Under the pieces are notes generated by a model. The model was not told where the DNA came from. It did not search any database and saw only the letters and a list, made by a program, of their open reading frames with translations. The translations under genes and the position numbers were made by a program. Source: Callipepla californica brunnescens (taxonomy: Eukaryota > Chordata > Aves > Galliformes > Odontophoridae). From it: a stretch of DNA of 64,000 bases. The stretch covers positions 53,015,115 to 53,079,114 of the forward strand of contig JALIRH010000004.1 in assembly GCA_023055505.1 (NCBI GenBank). The letters run 5' to 3'. Positions 1-13,436 of this stretch are shown in pieces. Every line of letters begins with the position of its first letter. The first letter of the stretch is position 1.

Positions 1-673
1 GAGATGTTCATATTGTTTGTGTATGTGTGTGATCTTAGAGCTTCGTTGACCAGGGGCTGAGAGGTGGCAAAGAGCAATCCCCTGTCAGGGTGGTAGCTGG
101 GATTTGAATTCCAAATAGGACTGTAGTTCACAGTGGCCCTTGTAACGATGTTAAGATGCTGCAGTCCTTGTCTGTGGTTTATCTCAGAAAGGGAACTTTT
201 CTTCTCAAGAAAGTAAGAACTCCTGAACTTCTAGTAAGGTAAGCTGAGGAAATTCAGATAGAATAGAAGCCTTACTGCAAAGATCAGACGGGGGATTTTC
301 AGCAATGTGCAGTGATGAGTCATCGCAACTTCTATTAATATAACTGGCACGTATGTAAATAAATTGACATGTGCTCCTCTGAAGAGTTAGCTCATGAGAT
401 CAGTCAGCAATAATAAACCAAGAAGAAATGTAATTTCAAAATGACAGTGAGCCATGGCGTTATTTTCCAGGCAAAAAGGAACAACGTGGTCATTTCCAAT
501 GGAAGAAATTACTGTGACTCTCAGAGATTGTGTTTTATCTCAGCATAGGTGTTCTTGATGCCCTTCAGGAAACATGCTCGTTTGCGTGTGGTTCCATAGG
601 AAGGTTTGCCAGATGTGCCCGTTCTGACTTCTTGAGGACAACATGAGGTGCTTAGAAATATGGCTGGAGCTGG

Positions 674-743
674 GGGTGTAAATCAGCACAGTTCCCTGGA
701 GATCAGTGGAGCTTCACTGAGTAACAGTGGTTGAGGGTCTGGC
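674..743. repeat. Old amniote-type repeat, part-palindromic (copy 1)
   Basis: The segment starts with ggtgtaaatcagcacag. It continues with ggagatcagtggagc and ends in gagggtctggc. From memory, this order (a gtgtaaatcag block, a centre resembling a palindrome around gaagtcaatgg, then a gatctggcc-like block) is common in turtle, crocodile and bird genomes as an old dispersed repeat. I cannot name the family reliably. Two further partial copies occur in this window. Confidence 0.4.
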
Positions 744-3700
744 TATATAGCGGGAGCTGGATGAAATCCTTTCATCTTTCAGGTGGTGTTATACATTAGC
801 ACTGTAATGCAGGGCTGCCTTTCTCCCTGCCCTCGTAAAAGCCTGAAACCTGTTGCGTGTTATGCCCTTAGCCACCCATTCATAGTTCAGACACCCCTGA
901 GTCCAACAATGTACAAGAAGAAACTTGTGTTTTGTGAACAAAAGCTGCTGCTGCTCTTAGGGTGGGACTTCCCAGATTTATGGGTTATCCTAATAAAACT
1001 CAGGAATGTTTTAAAGGCAGTAGCGTGAGAGACCACCAACTATTTTGTTGTCGAAGCTAAAAGAAAAATCTGTTATACCTAAGATTGACCCTGTAGCTGT
1101 TTCTTTTTGCGGGCTTCTTAGAAAAGTAAAGGAGCTGAATTTTTTTACAGGGGCATTAATGGATAATTTAAAATTGCATTGAGTTTGGATGTTTATACAC
1201 AAGAAAACTGAATCGCCAAGAACAGACACCTCAAAATAGTGCAGAGCACAATTTCTCTCTGGAGTAACTGGGCCTCCCATGCCCAAGGCTGCGTAAGAAG
1301 GTAGTTGAGTTCTCTTGGGAGCTGAACCAGTACCATACACATGAGCTACTGTTTGTTTTAACACTAGTGGCATGGAAGGTAACAAAGCAGATGATGTGAA
1401 AGAAAGCCATGGTGCGCACTCAATGAAAGTGGCTTGTGGCTGTTGACCTGGGCACATAACTTTATATTTATGGAAAAATGATATTAGGTTTGGTAATGGT
1501 ATCCCAAATTAGATTCAGTGATCCTGTGCTGGTTGCAGTGTTAATGTTTCTATCGTGAAAAACTGGCTGTGGAAGATGTGGAAATAGAATGCAGATTTTT
1601 CAGAGGTGAGGATTTAATCACGCAAGCGTTGCTTACTTTCTCCAAAGAGCAATGTCTCTCTCAATGCAGGATGATAGATGTAATTGAGAAGATCTGAGCC
1701 TAGCCATAAAACTCACTGTAGCCCTGACACTTGAGATATAGAGCAAGGTTGTCAGACTGTCAGACAAAGAACAGTTGTTCAAAATACACAGAGGAAACCT
1801 GCATCTCCACATGTGAATATCCGCCACGGTGCATTTGGTAGCCTAATTTACACCTACAAATCCCACTAAGTATTTGTACTGTGTGCTGATAGTGAAGGAA
1901 AGAAGGCTTGCGGAGTTGGCTCCTTGCCTTACTAGTTTAGAGGAAGATTCCTGCAGGTTTGGCTGTTTCTAAGTCACGCTTCAAATAGTATAAAAACGGA
2001 AATTAGAAGTGTTGGATACATTTTGGCCTTATCTTCAGGTAGTTTCATTTAAATTAATATGTGATATGTGACATGGGATTACCTCTTTAAACCTCCTTGT
2101 TCCATTCCTGCCCTAAATAAGAATAGAAAGGGGGGACAGACACAAAGAAGCAGTGAATCAAGATCTAGAGATTTAAAAATCTGCTGCTGTGCTTAGTCCT
2201 GTGTATTCCCCCATCTACCCACTCATTCATTCTCTTGCTCGCACACAGACAGAATTAATTCATCCCAAGATGCGATCTTGCATCTGTTTTATGTATTTGA
2301 CTAGTCACTTCAGAAATACTTTCAACTTCTGGGGAGCATTTACAAGCGTAAGAGAAGGAAAGGTGACAAATAAAGGTGAAAGTATACGTTTGGCAGACAA
2401 GAATAATGAGATGTAAGCACTGAGGACAAAAATCCACTTCTCTGTGATCCATCCTGTATGTGACCCCCAATAGGGATTCAGTGATTTCACCTGGAAAGTA
2501 TTGAGAGGTTGTAAGGAAATCCTGCCTGTTAATAGAAGGCATAGGTAGGAGTCAGCTACATCCACATCTACAGTAGCACAGATTGATACTGCCTGGTTTG
2601 GAGGCATTCTCAAGCTGTCAGTTAAGTGGGCCAGCTGCTATTAGCTGCTCATCCAAAGCAGCACATGACAATATGAAGCAATAGACAGGAATGTACAAGG
2701 CAGGATAAAGTCTAAATAAAGGGCCTTGTGGCCTTCTAGGCAAACCCTTCATTTCCTCAGGTGAACTTCTGCCATCATTCCTACTCATGAATTCTTAATC
2801 TTCCTACTAAACAGCACAGATATTGTCCTCTCTCTGCCAGCACCTGGGGCTTATTTCCACTCTTTTAGCTTTGAGAGTCCTGTCTTAATTGGCCCTTGTG
2901 CAAGTGCAAGCTGAAGATCTGTGTCTGTTTTGAGCCCCTGCTTCTTTCCAGGTTACTGAAGCTACCAGGGTTTTGTCTTTCCTTCTAATCTGGCTACCTG
3001 TTCTGACAGGGCTGCAGATGAGGAAAAGAGGCTGACCACAAAATGCTGAAAAGTGAACTACCTCTGGCTTCCTTCGAATCCTTCTCCCAGTCCCAGAGGA
3101 ATGCATGCAGGAGGCTAAATGTCTCAGGAAGCAGCTGCCACGCTAAATACTTCTGGCTGGGGGTTGGTCCTGAGATGGTGGGAAAGTTGAACTGGTTTGG
3201 AAAATGTTAGTGAAATTGCTGTCGAAACCAACTTAGCAAAGAGCTGCCACTCAGCTCATGTTTCAGGGGCTTAGACGAGATAAGAAAGCCCCCTAACAGT
3301 GCAGGGGCATGGAGCTTTTGGCACTTGCTAAGCCAAATATTGATTAGGGTAAATAAGCAAAGCTGTGGTGCTTCATTACTTTGGAAGCAAGGTGATTTTT
3401 TTTCTTCTCCTGAAAGATGACGTGATTTTTTTGCAGTATACCCAAGGATTGCAGTGTCACGAAAAGATGTCCGTGTTCCTACATTTGACAACTGCAGAGT
3501 TAGAGAGGGATTTCAAGCATGCTGTAGTCTCTGATACAGTGTTCCAGTAGAGCTTCAGGAGCAAGGCTGCATCCAAACATGGAGAATGCATGTTCATGAC
3601 AAGGGAAGAAAAGCTGGTTGCATTAGCAGCTTGCTCTATTGCCTATCTTGTGCCCAGAAAGCTTGGATACTGCAAATGCAAATATTGGGCTTAAAAAGCA

Positions 3701-4565
3701 ATAAAAAGGTTTGATTCAACCTATTCATATCAGAACTCATCAGACGTGAAAACAGCTGACTCTCCAATTAACAGAGTCTTTGGGGAAATAAGATACCTCA
3801 TTTGATCTTTGCTTTTCCTGGGATAAGTGAGAGAGTTTAGGAGGATCATGATCTCTTTTACTTACTTACCTATTTATCTGTTTTGAACATACATTCTGAT
3901 GAAAACAGCATGTTGCTGTCATATAGATAAACAGAAACAAAGATTCTTTGAGGGGGTGGGGAAAGCAAAAACAGAAAAAGCCTTCCTAAATCCTGATTCT
4001 CCTGATCCCTGGCGAGGTTCAGGAGGGTGGGATAGACCAATGGACTTACTGCTTGCACAGCAGGAGAATTTGTATTTCGACAAGTACTGCAGGCAAGACC
4101 GACCTCTGCAGGACAAAGTGAACAAAGTCTAAGGAAAAGCAGACAGCTTGGAACTGGCTTGTAGGAGTAGCGTTAAAAAGCAAGCCTTTGCTCTTTGTTT
4201 GGAGAAAGACTTACCCCATTTTTCCTGAGCTGAACTCACTGTTTGCAGAACGGGCAGAGGAGAGTTCTGTTTGAACTCCAGCTTTTCCTCCAGCTGATGC
4301 ACGGTGTGGTTGTGAAGCCTACAGAACTTTTGCTGCTAGATTTATTCAGGGTGAAAAGCTCCATGCGAAGCGATTCTCTGTCCCCAAGGCAGGCTACGCT
4401 TTGCAATGAATTTAGAAGTTCACATGATGGGGAAATTCAGCCTGACTTCACAGAGGGTATTAACACTTTTGTAAGCCACCCAGAACCAAGCTTGGGATGG
4501 GGACAGGGCGTATGGGGCAGTTTGGGAAATGTTTCTCCTCCTATGCACTGATTTTTAGTTTAAGC

Positions 4566-4586
4566 TTTTTTTTTTTTTTTTTTTTT
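4566..4586 (+). repeat. T homopolymer tract (21 T)
   Basis: An uninterrupted run of 21 T. It has no identifiable retroposon body next to it. If it were the poly(A) tail of a minus-strand retrocopy, the copied sequence would lie downstream on the + strand coordinates, and I recognise nothing there. Confidence 0.9.
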
Positions 4587-7436
4587 CTTCCCACCTTAGA
4601 AGTCCTGGATCAAAAAGTTGCCTTGACTGTTTTAATGGCTGTTCTGGTTCTTTTCCCTCTAATTACTTGCCAGTGCCAGAGTGAGTTGTTCTTGTACAGT
4701 CAGCACTGCAGATTCTTTTGAGACCCCAAATCAGTGGAATAAAAACTAGTAAATCTAACAAGTTGCTCAGTGAGCAGTGGAACTTGTGAAGTCAGGCTTC
4801 CTGTGCCTCTTCAGTGTGGATTCTCTGGTGTCTCATAACACCAGTGTCTCTGAAGCAATTGCACGTGTGTGTTCTCTGGTGGCTGACGAGAGGTGAGATC
4901 ACACCGTGGCTTTTTCCTCTAAGATGTTTCTAACTTGGATCTCTCCCCTTTTCCAAAATGTATGTAAGAAGTAGGAACTAGGTTTGAGTCCTCAGCCCTG
5001 CTGTCAGATTTGCTTGAAGTCACCAGAAGGTTTTAAGAGAGAAAGAGAGTGAATAGCACAGACTGATATGAACGCACACAGAAGTGCAGCTTGGTGACCC
5101 TGGGCTGGCCAGTGTGAAATGCAGCACGTAGCTCCGTGCTCACTGCTGAAAAGCCCTTCTTCTTTTCTCTGAGTAGGCTGAGAAGGGCAAGGAGGTTTTG
5201 CTATTATGTCAGGGGGTCTTAAAAGTACAACTGTTTAGGAAATGTTAACAAAAAGTTCAAATCACTATGCATGAAGCAGCACCAGGGAAGACACAGCAAA
5301 AATGTAGTAGTCTTGAGGAGACAGTGATACCATTGTTACTGAAGGATGCTGCTCAAACATCCATTGCTTGAATTCTTTAAGCTAATAGTGGGTACTGCTC
5401 TGTAGAAGAGCTATTGTTTTTATGAACATTTAACAGCATTAAATTTATGTGCATTTCCCATTTTTTAAAATGTCAGGATAGCATTACTGGCGTTATATCT
5501 GGGATCCAGATGAATTGCAGGTCATTGCTCTGGGCATGAGGGTGCCAGGGTTCTGTGCTTGCATTATTCTGAAGATCTCATTTGATTATCACAGTGATTC
5601 CTTATGGCCTAAGGATCTTTTACATCACTTCTCAGGCTTTGAATGCAGGGGGGAAAAAAAGTTTTTGGTGAAATTGAGCTTTTGAGACATGGTTTTAAGT
5701 GCATGAATATTCTCGGTTTTCTGATGTGTTCTTGCTCTTCAGCATTAAGAAACACAGCCTCAGTTCCTGATTCTTTTGCAATGGACTCTGAATTCCATTT
5801 CTACTAGTTGTTTTCCAGGGCCACAGCTGGCAGCAGATACTCAGTTCTTGTTTGGTTGCCATGTTTCTGGACTTCTGTGGAGTTTCAGGATTTGCTGTTA
5901 TTTGTAGTTCACTATTTCATTGCTGTCTGTTATTTGCCTTATTTTTCCATCATTGTTGAAACTGCAGAAACCCATACAAGGAGAACGAGCCCTTTCCCCA
6001 AAGCACCAACTGCTTATTGCTTCATGTTACCTTCATGTTATGGCCGCCAGAGCGCTGCTTTCTTTCTCCTAACCCTGCAGCATTGCATGGGGAATAACTA
6101 AGGAAGAACTTATTCCCAAAATACAATTTTGGAAATAATTTTTACTTCAGGTAGAAAAAAAAAAGTGACAGCCTATGAGCACGCACATTTCTCTTCCTAT
6201 AGACAGTATAACTGACTAATGCTGGGCGAGCCACGCTGGAGCTGCACGTAAGAAACTTGACCAACAGTGTCATGGCTGGTCGTCATCTGACGGTGGACCT
6301 GTTCTGCTCAGTGCCAGCCAGCAAACGCCTAGCATAACCAGTGCGGTAGAAAACCCCAGCAATGCGAAGTCCAGAAATACCTATGTTATTCCTCATATTT
6401 CTGCTTTGGCCTTTTACTGAAAATTTAATTAAGACTTTCATTACTGTTCTGTAGCTTTTGCTCAGCAAAAACACATTGGAGCTGATCAAAGTGCCTGTAC
6501 TTTTTTCTGGCCAAGGCAAAGTACTGAAGAATTCATTTGAAGGATTTTGCCTAGATTGTGCCACAGTTACTGGGCTTTTGAGCTGCATCAGTTGCCTTCT
6601 TGCTTCCATAAGGCTTTCTTTTTGAATAAACTCCCTCTCTGCTCTGCAGCCATCTGGCTTCCAGCATTTTCATCCCAGTCTTCTTCATACACAAGCACAG
6701 ATTACAGGAGTTTGTTCCAGCTCCAGATAAGTAACTAGTAGCTGGATCTCTCTCCTGCAGCTGCCAAACCTCCACAGTCCATCAGAAGAAACACAGCCCC
6801 AGCTATGCATCACAGCCTACAGGGCTTTGAGGTACTTGGCCTGCAGCCTCTATTTTGTCAACTCACGTGTGTGCAGAAATGGATATAGAGCAAAAATAAA
6901 TATCCCAGGCTCCCAATAGGAAAATAAAATAAGTGTCTGTAAGGCTGATTACAGCAATTGATGTTTTCTTTGTTGAGGATGTTGCATTCTTGCTATTCCA
7001 CCAGAAAATTTGAACCAGCACTGGTTAAATGTGAGGAGTGGGTTTCATTCGTCCAAATGGAAATGCCTGCAGTGGAGTCCTTCATACTGTGTTAATACTG
7101 TGCATTTCTTTATAGCCCGTTGAGAGAGAGCCACATGGTGTGTGATTTATCTTACTGCAGACCTCCAAAACACTTCAGATGAACTAGAACTGGAAGTGCT
7201 TTGCTGTCTCCAGTGGCTGAAGGGAGCGTAAGTGATTATAAAACATACCTCTAACTGGAAAATTCTCTCTAGCTCCTTAGAGAAAGAAGATGTGAGAATG
7301 TCTGCAAATCTGCTGATTTGGGTAATGCATTTATTTTTTTTTCACCGTGCTTAGGCCAAGCACTGACTAGACATGAGCATCTTAGGGTGATTCTAACAAT
7401 CAGGTATTTGCAGCTGTGACACTGATACCACAGGCT

Positions 7437-7471
7437 GTAAATCAGAAATTACTCCAGATCAGTTGAAATGT
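7437..7471. repeat. Old amniote-type repeat (copy 2, partial)
   Basis: The segment begins tgtaaatcagaaattactcc and continues with a gatcagttgaaatg centre. It resembles the first half of the repeat at 674-743: a gtaaatcag block followed by a degenerate gaagtcaatgg-like centre. It is short and diverged, so the assignment is tentative. Confidence 0.3.
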
Positions 7472-10400
7472 GCTTCCCATCAATATCAGGTAGGGATGTG
7501 TCTCTTTCCCTTCCTTTTTGATTGTAGGGAGGGGGGCTGGGGAGCAAACCACATCTTTTGCAATTAAAAACGGACGGAGTTCCCATATGACTTTCTTATA
7601 GTGCGCTGGGAACTTATGGAACAGAGGATCTTGTTTCACACACATCTGTCTTTTTCGAACCCACATCACCACAACAGCAAACACTTGGTTTTAGTGACCT
7701 CCTGTGCCAATACTTGTCTCATTGGGAAGGGAAAGGATTTTCCTCACTTGGCAGGTGAACGTCTAGATTGTGTCTCATATTCCATCTTCTCAGAGCCAAG
7801 GCTCACAGAACATGCGTTATGAGGGCAGCAGCCTTAAGGCCTCAGGAGAATGAGCCAGTGTTATTAAACCAGCGCTCTTTCCCTTTACAATGGTATTTTT
7901 CTACCTGTGGTCTCTGTGCCCCTGGGAGCCTGTGGAATACTTCCACGAGGTCCATGAAAAACAACTAACAGAAGCAAGCCTATTGTCAGTTGGTTTAAAT
8001 TCTCTATACAAAGATCCATACCTCTTCTGTAAAAATTTTAGAGGGCTTGTTAATTGGAAACTGTTGAAAACTGCAGCTCTATAACGTCTCGTGGAGTAAT
8101 TTTTTTTAAGTGCTCAATGCATGAAAGGTCAGAGGGTGATTTATTCTAGTTCAGTGGTTAGCACAATCACTCTGGGAACAGCAATCGCTCCAATAAGCAT
8201 TTAATTATTTTGTACAAACGAGAGACTGAAAAGGACCTACCTCAGAATATCCGATAGTGCAGAAAGAAGGGAAATCTCTAGGAAGGTGAGAAGCTCAAAT
8301 TGGGCAGGAAAAAATGTGGAAGTCGGTACATCTCTGTGGAATGTTCCTGCCCCCTCTATGCTGGATATAATAGAAACACCTTTTCACACATCTCTCCTCC
8401 TGATGTGTCGTGCCATGATCTGGTAATTGCTTCTCCTTGTGCACGTGCTCCATGTTGGAGAAGCTGCACGTGTGCGTGTCTTTGAGCGTGCTGATCTCAA
8501 GCAGCGCTGCAGCAGGGTGCTGAGCCTCTGGGTTTGTGAGTGGGGCACCAGAAGATGTTTCATGGTGAAGCCTGTCACAGTGTGTCTCCGGTCTTCGATA
8601 TGAGCAACAAGGGCAAGACGGGGGAAAGGACAGTGCTCTGGGTTGGGTGTACGGAGATGGTGTGAAAAGAAATGGGTTAGGCTTGTGCATCCAACGGGGC
8701 TTTACAAAGAAGGAGGGTTACTGCTGCCCCACGATGTGCTCCCTGTTGGGCTTTCACATAGCCTCCCAGAGAGAGGCAGACAAAGATAGACTCATGGTTG
8801 TAGCAGAAACAGTGCTTGGTTAAAATAAATAAATTCGTCCTAGAAGCTGATCCTTGTTTCTTATTCCTAGAAAGAACTATAATGGAAGTCAATGCAATCT
8901 ACTGCTTCCCAAGGGCTTTGTCATACTGTTCAGCCATCCTAAGGAACTATAATTGGATTTTTACTATAAACAAGTGTTGAGAAACATGTTTCTTATTTAG
9001 ATTGGTTCATGTGTTTGTGTCCTTTTTTGCTTCCTTGTTAGTCAGTAGAATTTCTGTTGCCACAAGTGAGAACAGGGAGTTAGCAGTTCAAGTGGGGAAG
9101 GGCAAACCTTGGGGACTTTACAGGCTTCAAAACTATCAGCCTATTTTAGGGGTTTGAAAAACAAAATGTTTGCCTTCACAAACTCACTTTGCCTGTAATT
9201 TAAACTCATTTTAAATTTCAAAAACAAACAGATTTTCTAGGGATCATATGTGCGTATTGAAGAAGACTGACAGAAGCAAAGCAGCCACAGATCAGTCATC
9301 AGTAAAGGATTTATGTCCTTCTGCCAGACTTTCCAGTATTTCCTCTGTTTTATTTATTTGTATTTGTTGTATTGATTGTTTGTATTTCTAAGTTTTTGTT
9401 TGTATTTTTATGTGCTGGAGCCTCTCTTTGCTTCTCTTTTCATTCATTTCATAACGTCTCTGCCAACTTCTCTTGTGTGTGGCTTGCATTTTCTAGCAGA
9501 TTCTACTCTGTTTAGAAAACATGAGTCCAATAACGAGGGAAGGAACTTTCAAACATAATTTATTGATGTTGTCAAAGAATTTGGATAGTTACAAACCTCA
9601 AGGGAAATATGGCTCAGAAAGCAAATGTTTAGATATGCTAATGTTTGGATGGTCATTACTTATTCAACTTCAGTCTTAGCTTTCTTGTTAATGGCATTTT
9701 GATGCTCTGAGTCACCTTTGCAGACTCGGTACTATTCATGTAGGTGAACAGGGCTCTTATTTGTATTACAGTAACAATCAAATAATTGATTGTAAGGGGG
9801 AGATTTTCTTTATTGAGTAATGGGGGATGGAAGAGAAGAGGGAGCTTTCAGCTGTAACTTGGCACGTGCTGGCAGCTGTGTATTTGATTTCTTAGCATTA
9901 CACTTATCTGCTAACCCAGAAGGGCTGGAATGAGAGTTTGGAAACTCAATGCCAAGGCTGGTTTGCATTGTCTTTGATACTGAATAGCATGAAAGCAGTT
10001 TGGCAACAATATTTTATGCAGTGCTTTGAATTAAAATCTTTTTACTTGTTGAAGAACAGGAACATGATTCTACAATTCTATGAATATTTCCAAATCTTCC
10101 TTTGATCTGCATAAACTTCACTTGGTATAATTGTTTTTGTTGTGGTTTTTAAAGAGTTACGTTCTATTTCTTCATCTATTCAGAAAGTTTTGACACACAG
10201 CAGTAGCAAAAAATGAAGGCTGAAGGAAGCTGAAGGCCATGGAAATCGATGGGTATATTCTCACCCTATTTGCAATGGGCTTGAGTCAAAACCTCATGAA
10301 ATCATTCTGAGCTTTCTCTTTGACTCCAGCTGTCTTTGGCTCATGTCCAGTGAATGGGGAGCCAGTTGACTTGTATTTCTGACCCCAACTTATTTTTATT

Positions 10401-12362
10401 TATTATGAGTGGACACCAGCTGTTTCTTTGTTGTCTAAAATATACTGTCTGCCCTTGAACTTCAACATTTTCCTTCCAAAAGGATGATTTAGACTTTGTC
10501 AACAGTTTGCCAAACCAGCAGGCTACCTTATAATTCTGGACTTCTGACGGACCGTGAGTGGCTAATCTCTCCCCCAACTTCGGACAGATGCATAAAGTGA
10601 AATACAAAAAACACACACAAGGCCTTATGAGATGGGAGTATTGATGGACAGGGCCACAGTTGGTGTGTACCACCTTTGCTGATACATTCAATTAACAGCC
10701 TTGTTGAAGAGAACCTGGTTTGGGTCTCTCAGCCTTACTTCATTTAAGTTGATAGTCCTCAGCATCCAACAGTGGGATAAACCAGATTCCTCAGCTTTGT
10801 TTGTTTTGGCCTACTGTGTCTCTTTATGAGGAAAATGGTCAAAGTAAAGTGCTTCCTCTGTGTATTTTGACAGGAAACAGTACTAATATGCTTTCCTTTT
10901 GTCGTATGCCTTGCTCTTTTCTCTCCGTGTTGTTTAAATATTTTCAGTCCAATGACATATTTATTAACCCACCACTCTCTGCATGGGGTAAGACTTTGAT
11001 TGGCCCATCTGTAAAGACTCTCAGTTAAGGTGGTTTTTTCAGCAAGAGTTAATAATATTACTACTATTCACGTAAAACTCTGAGACAATCTCTTTAAAAA
11101 TGGAGCACATTTATCTAAAACAGCTGGTTAAGAGAGCATGAGGGCCCAGCTAGAGTCAGTAAGGTCGGGGGTCAGGGTTAACACCAATCTCTGTGGAACT
11201 TTGAAGCTGACATTTTACAGATTATATGTGTCTCAGTGCACAGTGGGCATGGCATATAAATTGGTCTTAGAGGCCCCTATTTGTTCTCTGCATTTTTATG
11301 AGCCCACAGAGTTGTTCTTTGAAGCAGCACACACAGAAAATAAAAACTCATTTTAATGTTGTGGAACTATTTGCAGTAAATCATGTTAACATCCTGGCTT
11401 TTCTTTAGAGAGAAGTAGTGTGCATTTTCCATGTTCTTAGGTGCTGCAATTGCTTCAGTTTTAATCCTGTGCTTCAGATTTAATCCTGCATTTTTCTTTT
11501 TAATCTCACTTTATACTTCTCATCTTCTTTCCTGTTCCCTACACTGGTATTTACGTGGTTATCCTGTATGCCTGACTAATATTGAGCTAGCAAGGATGCC
11601 CTTATTTTGCTTCATGCAGTGACCTAGCTGTTGTTAAGTCCTTATTCTTTTGCCTATTGAAATGTCTCTGGCATTGTAAACCTCTTGTTATTATATGGTA
11701 CTGTAACCTTACAAGAAAGCATCTGATTTCAAAGAGACTAAGTTCAATTCTGGAACTAATTATATCATTTACTTTATGGATTTTTTTTTAATTGCTAGGT
11801 GTTTAAACTGGAAAATCCTGAATTCTGGAGAGCCACAAGGAACAGACACTGCTAACAGAATCTGCTGGAGGTATTTTAGCCACCTAATTAATTTTCAATA
11901 AATGCTTCCAATAGGTAATTTGCTTCTGGCCAAATGTAAATCAGCCAGAGACAAATAGGGTTAAAATTAGAAATGTGTGATGGGGGCAATGTTTATGGAC
12001 AAAATAACCTGGCGCTCCTAGAAATAACTTGTTGACAGTAATAGAAAATTAGACCACACAGATGTTAACAAAAACTAAGCTTTGCATGTTGCATGGCTCC
12101 AGTAGAGTTCCTCCAGCTGGACACATAACTGGCTCCTGTGTGTGAGTCTCACCACAAAAGGCCTGCCTACCCTCAACTTTCCCTTGGTATGGATCGTGTC
12201 TAACATGGCCTCTGACCTTCTTTGTCTAACATGCTTCTAAGATTCCTTCTCTCTGTGTTTCTTTGCAAATACATACCTTACTGTCCCCCCTGAGACCTCC
12301 AGGGAACCTCAGAGACACTCCAGCTAGCAGGAATACCCACTGCACAGCTCCAAGCTTTTATG

Positions 12363-12444
12363 TCATAGGATCACAGAATGGCTTGGGTCAGAAGAGACCT
12401 CAAAGTCCATCTAGTTCCAAATCCCCTGCCATAAGCACGGTTGC
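12363..12444 (-). mobile_element. CR1 LINE 3' tail fragment, minus orientation
   Basis: The segment starts tcataggatcacagaatgg and continues with agacctcaaagtccatctag. This is the reverse complement of the CR1 3' end, whose sense strand finishes with repeats of the type attctatga. Only about 80 bases remain, so this copy is heavily 5'-truncated, as is usual for CR1. It has no coding potential. Confidence 0.85.
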
Positions 12445-13436
12445 TTTAAAGGCAACTAGTAGCTGAAATACAGATATCTGATGAATAATGTTTTTGAATT
12501 TTATTCATTAGTAACAGTGTTAAGCTAATTCAACTTCTGGGAAAAATACACAAATTTTGACAAAATAAACCTCTTGCTATTTGTTTTATTTATTTATTTG
12601 TTTCCTCACCCCTCTCACATGCTCTGCACTCACACAGATGTGCCTAGATCCCTAATTCTGGGATAAATCCCCTCGTCTTCTCCTGAAAAAAGGTCTGTAT
12701 CTGTCCCTCTCTAAAAGGGCTGGTAAGAGATTTTTTTCCTAACTTTCAACCCCCTGTGCCAGGTAGCCCTTGGATGGGTCTGTCAAGTGATCAGGGTCCC
12801 ATAGAAAGCAATCTGTAAAAGTCTTTTCTTACCCTTGAATTTAAACTGCAAAAAATGAGTTTTTCCTGGATAGTAGGGGACTCTTTAGCCATGGAGACTT
12901 TCATTCCCTTTATTACGGGCCTTATGTCATTTGGCATTCTAATTCAGAATAGATCAGACCACTTGATTCAGAGAACATTACAGGTTTGCTGTAACTTGGT
13001 ACTGAGTGTGCTTGTGAGCTGTGGATAGTGGAACAGCCTTCAGATAAAAAAGGACATCTGTCAAAGCTGACTTTCATGGGCAGACTAGCAGCAGCACTAA
13101 TGAGACATGGTGGATTTGCATGACATTGCTGACCTGAAACACTGGTCACAGATAGCTATGGAGTAATGGACATGGCAAATATAGGAGCTATGAAGTAAAC
13201 ATAAGGACGAGTCACCTCTGGCGGCATGCAGTTACCCTTCCAGAAGGAAGCTTGCTGGCATCTTTAGCATTATCTGAAAGTGAAAGTCAAGGACAGAAGC
13301 TTGCAACTTGTATAAACTTCTGAAAACATAAAGGAGACAAAGCAAGCTATGAGAATTCTCCAGGTATTTTTCTACCCTCTGTTACTGAAAAGATCCTCCC
13401 AAGATTTTCCTGCATGTTCTCAATATTTTCCCAAGA

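Larger units (their letters stand above)
1..13436. other. Intergenic stretch without a recognised gene
   Basis: I see no coding exon here. All open frames are short, none gives a protein I recognise, and none is flanked by convincing paired splice signals. The stretch holds two copies of an old amniote-type repeat (about 674-743 and 7,437-7,471), a 21-base T tract at 4,566, and one CR1 tail (12,363-12,444). Composition is ordinary AT-leaning vertebrate intergenic DNA. Regulatory elements of neighbouring genes could lie here but cannot be identified from sequence alone. Confidence 0.7.

Noticed and set aside
4968..5030. Possible MIR fragment (aactaggtttgagtcctcag)
   Set aside because: It has a box-B-like word and a weak cttgaagtcacc match, but no head or tail to support it.
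8148..8190. tRNA-like word agttcagtggttagcacaat
   Set aside because: It looks like a box A, but no box B, cloverleaf or SINE core follows.
10056..10086. Possible CR1 terminus (gattctacaattctatga)
   Set aside because: Only the last 20 or so bases resemble CR1. No upstream CR1 landmark is present, so chance is likely.
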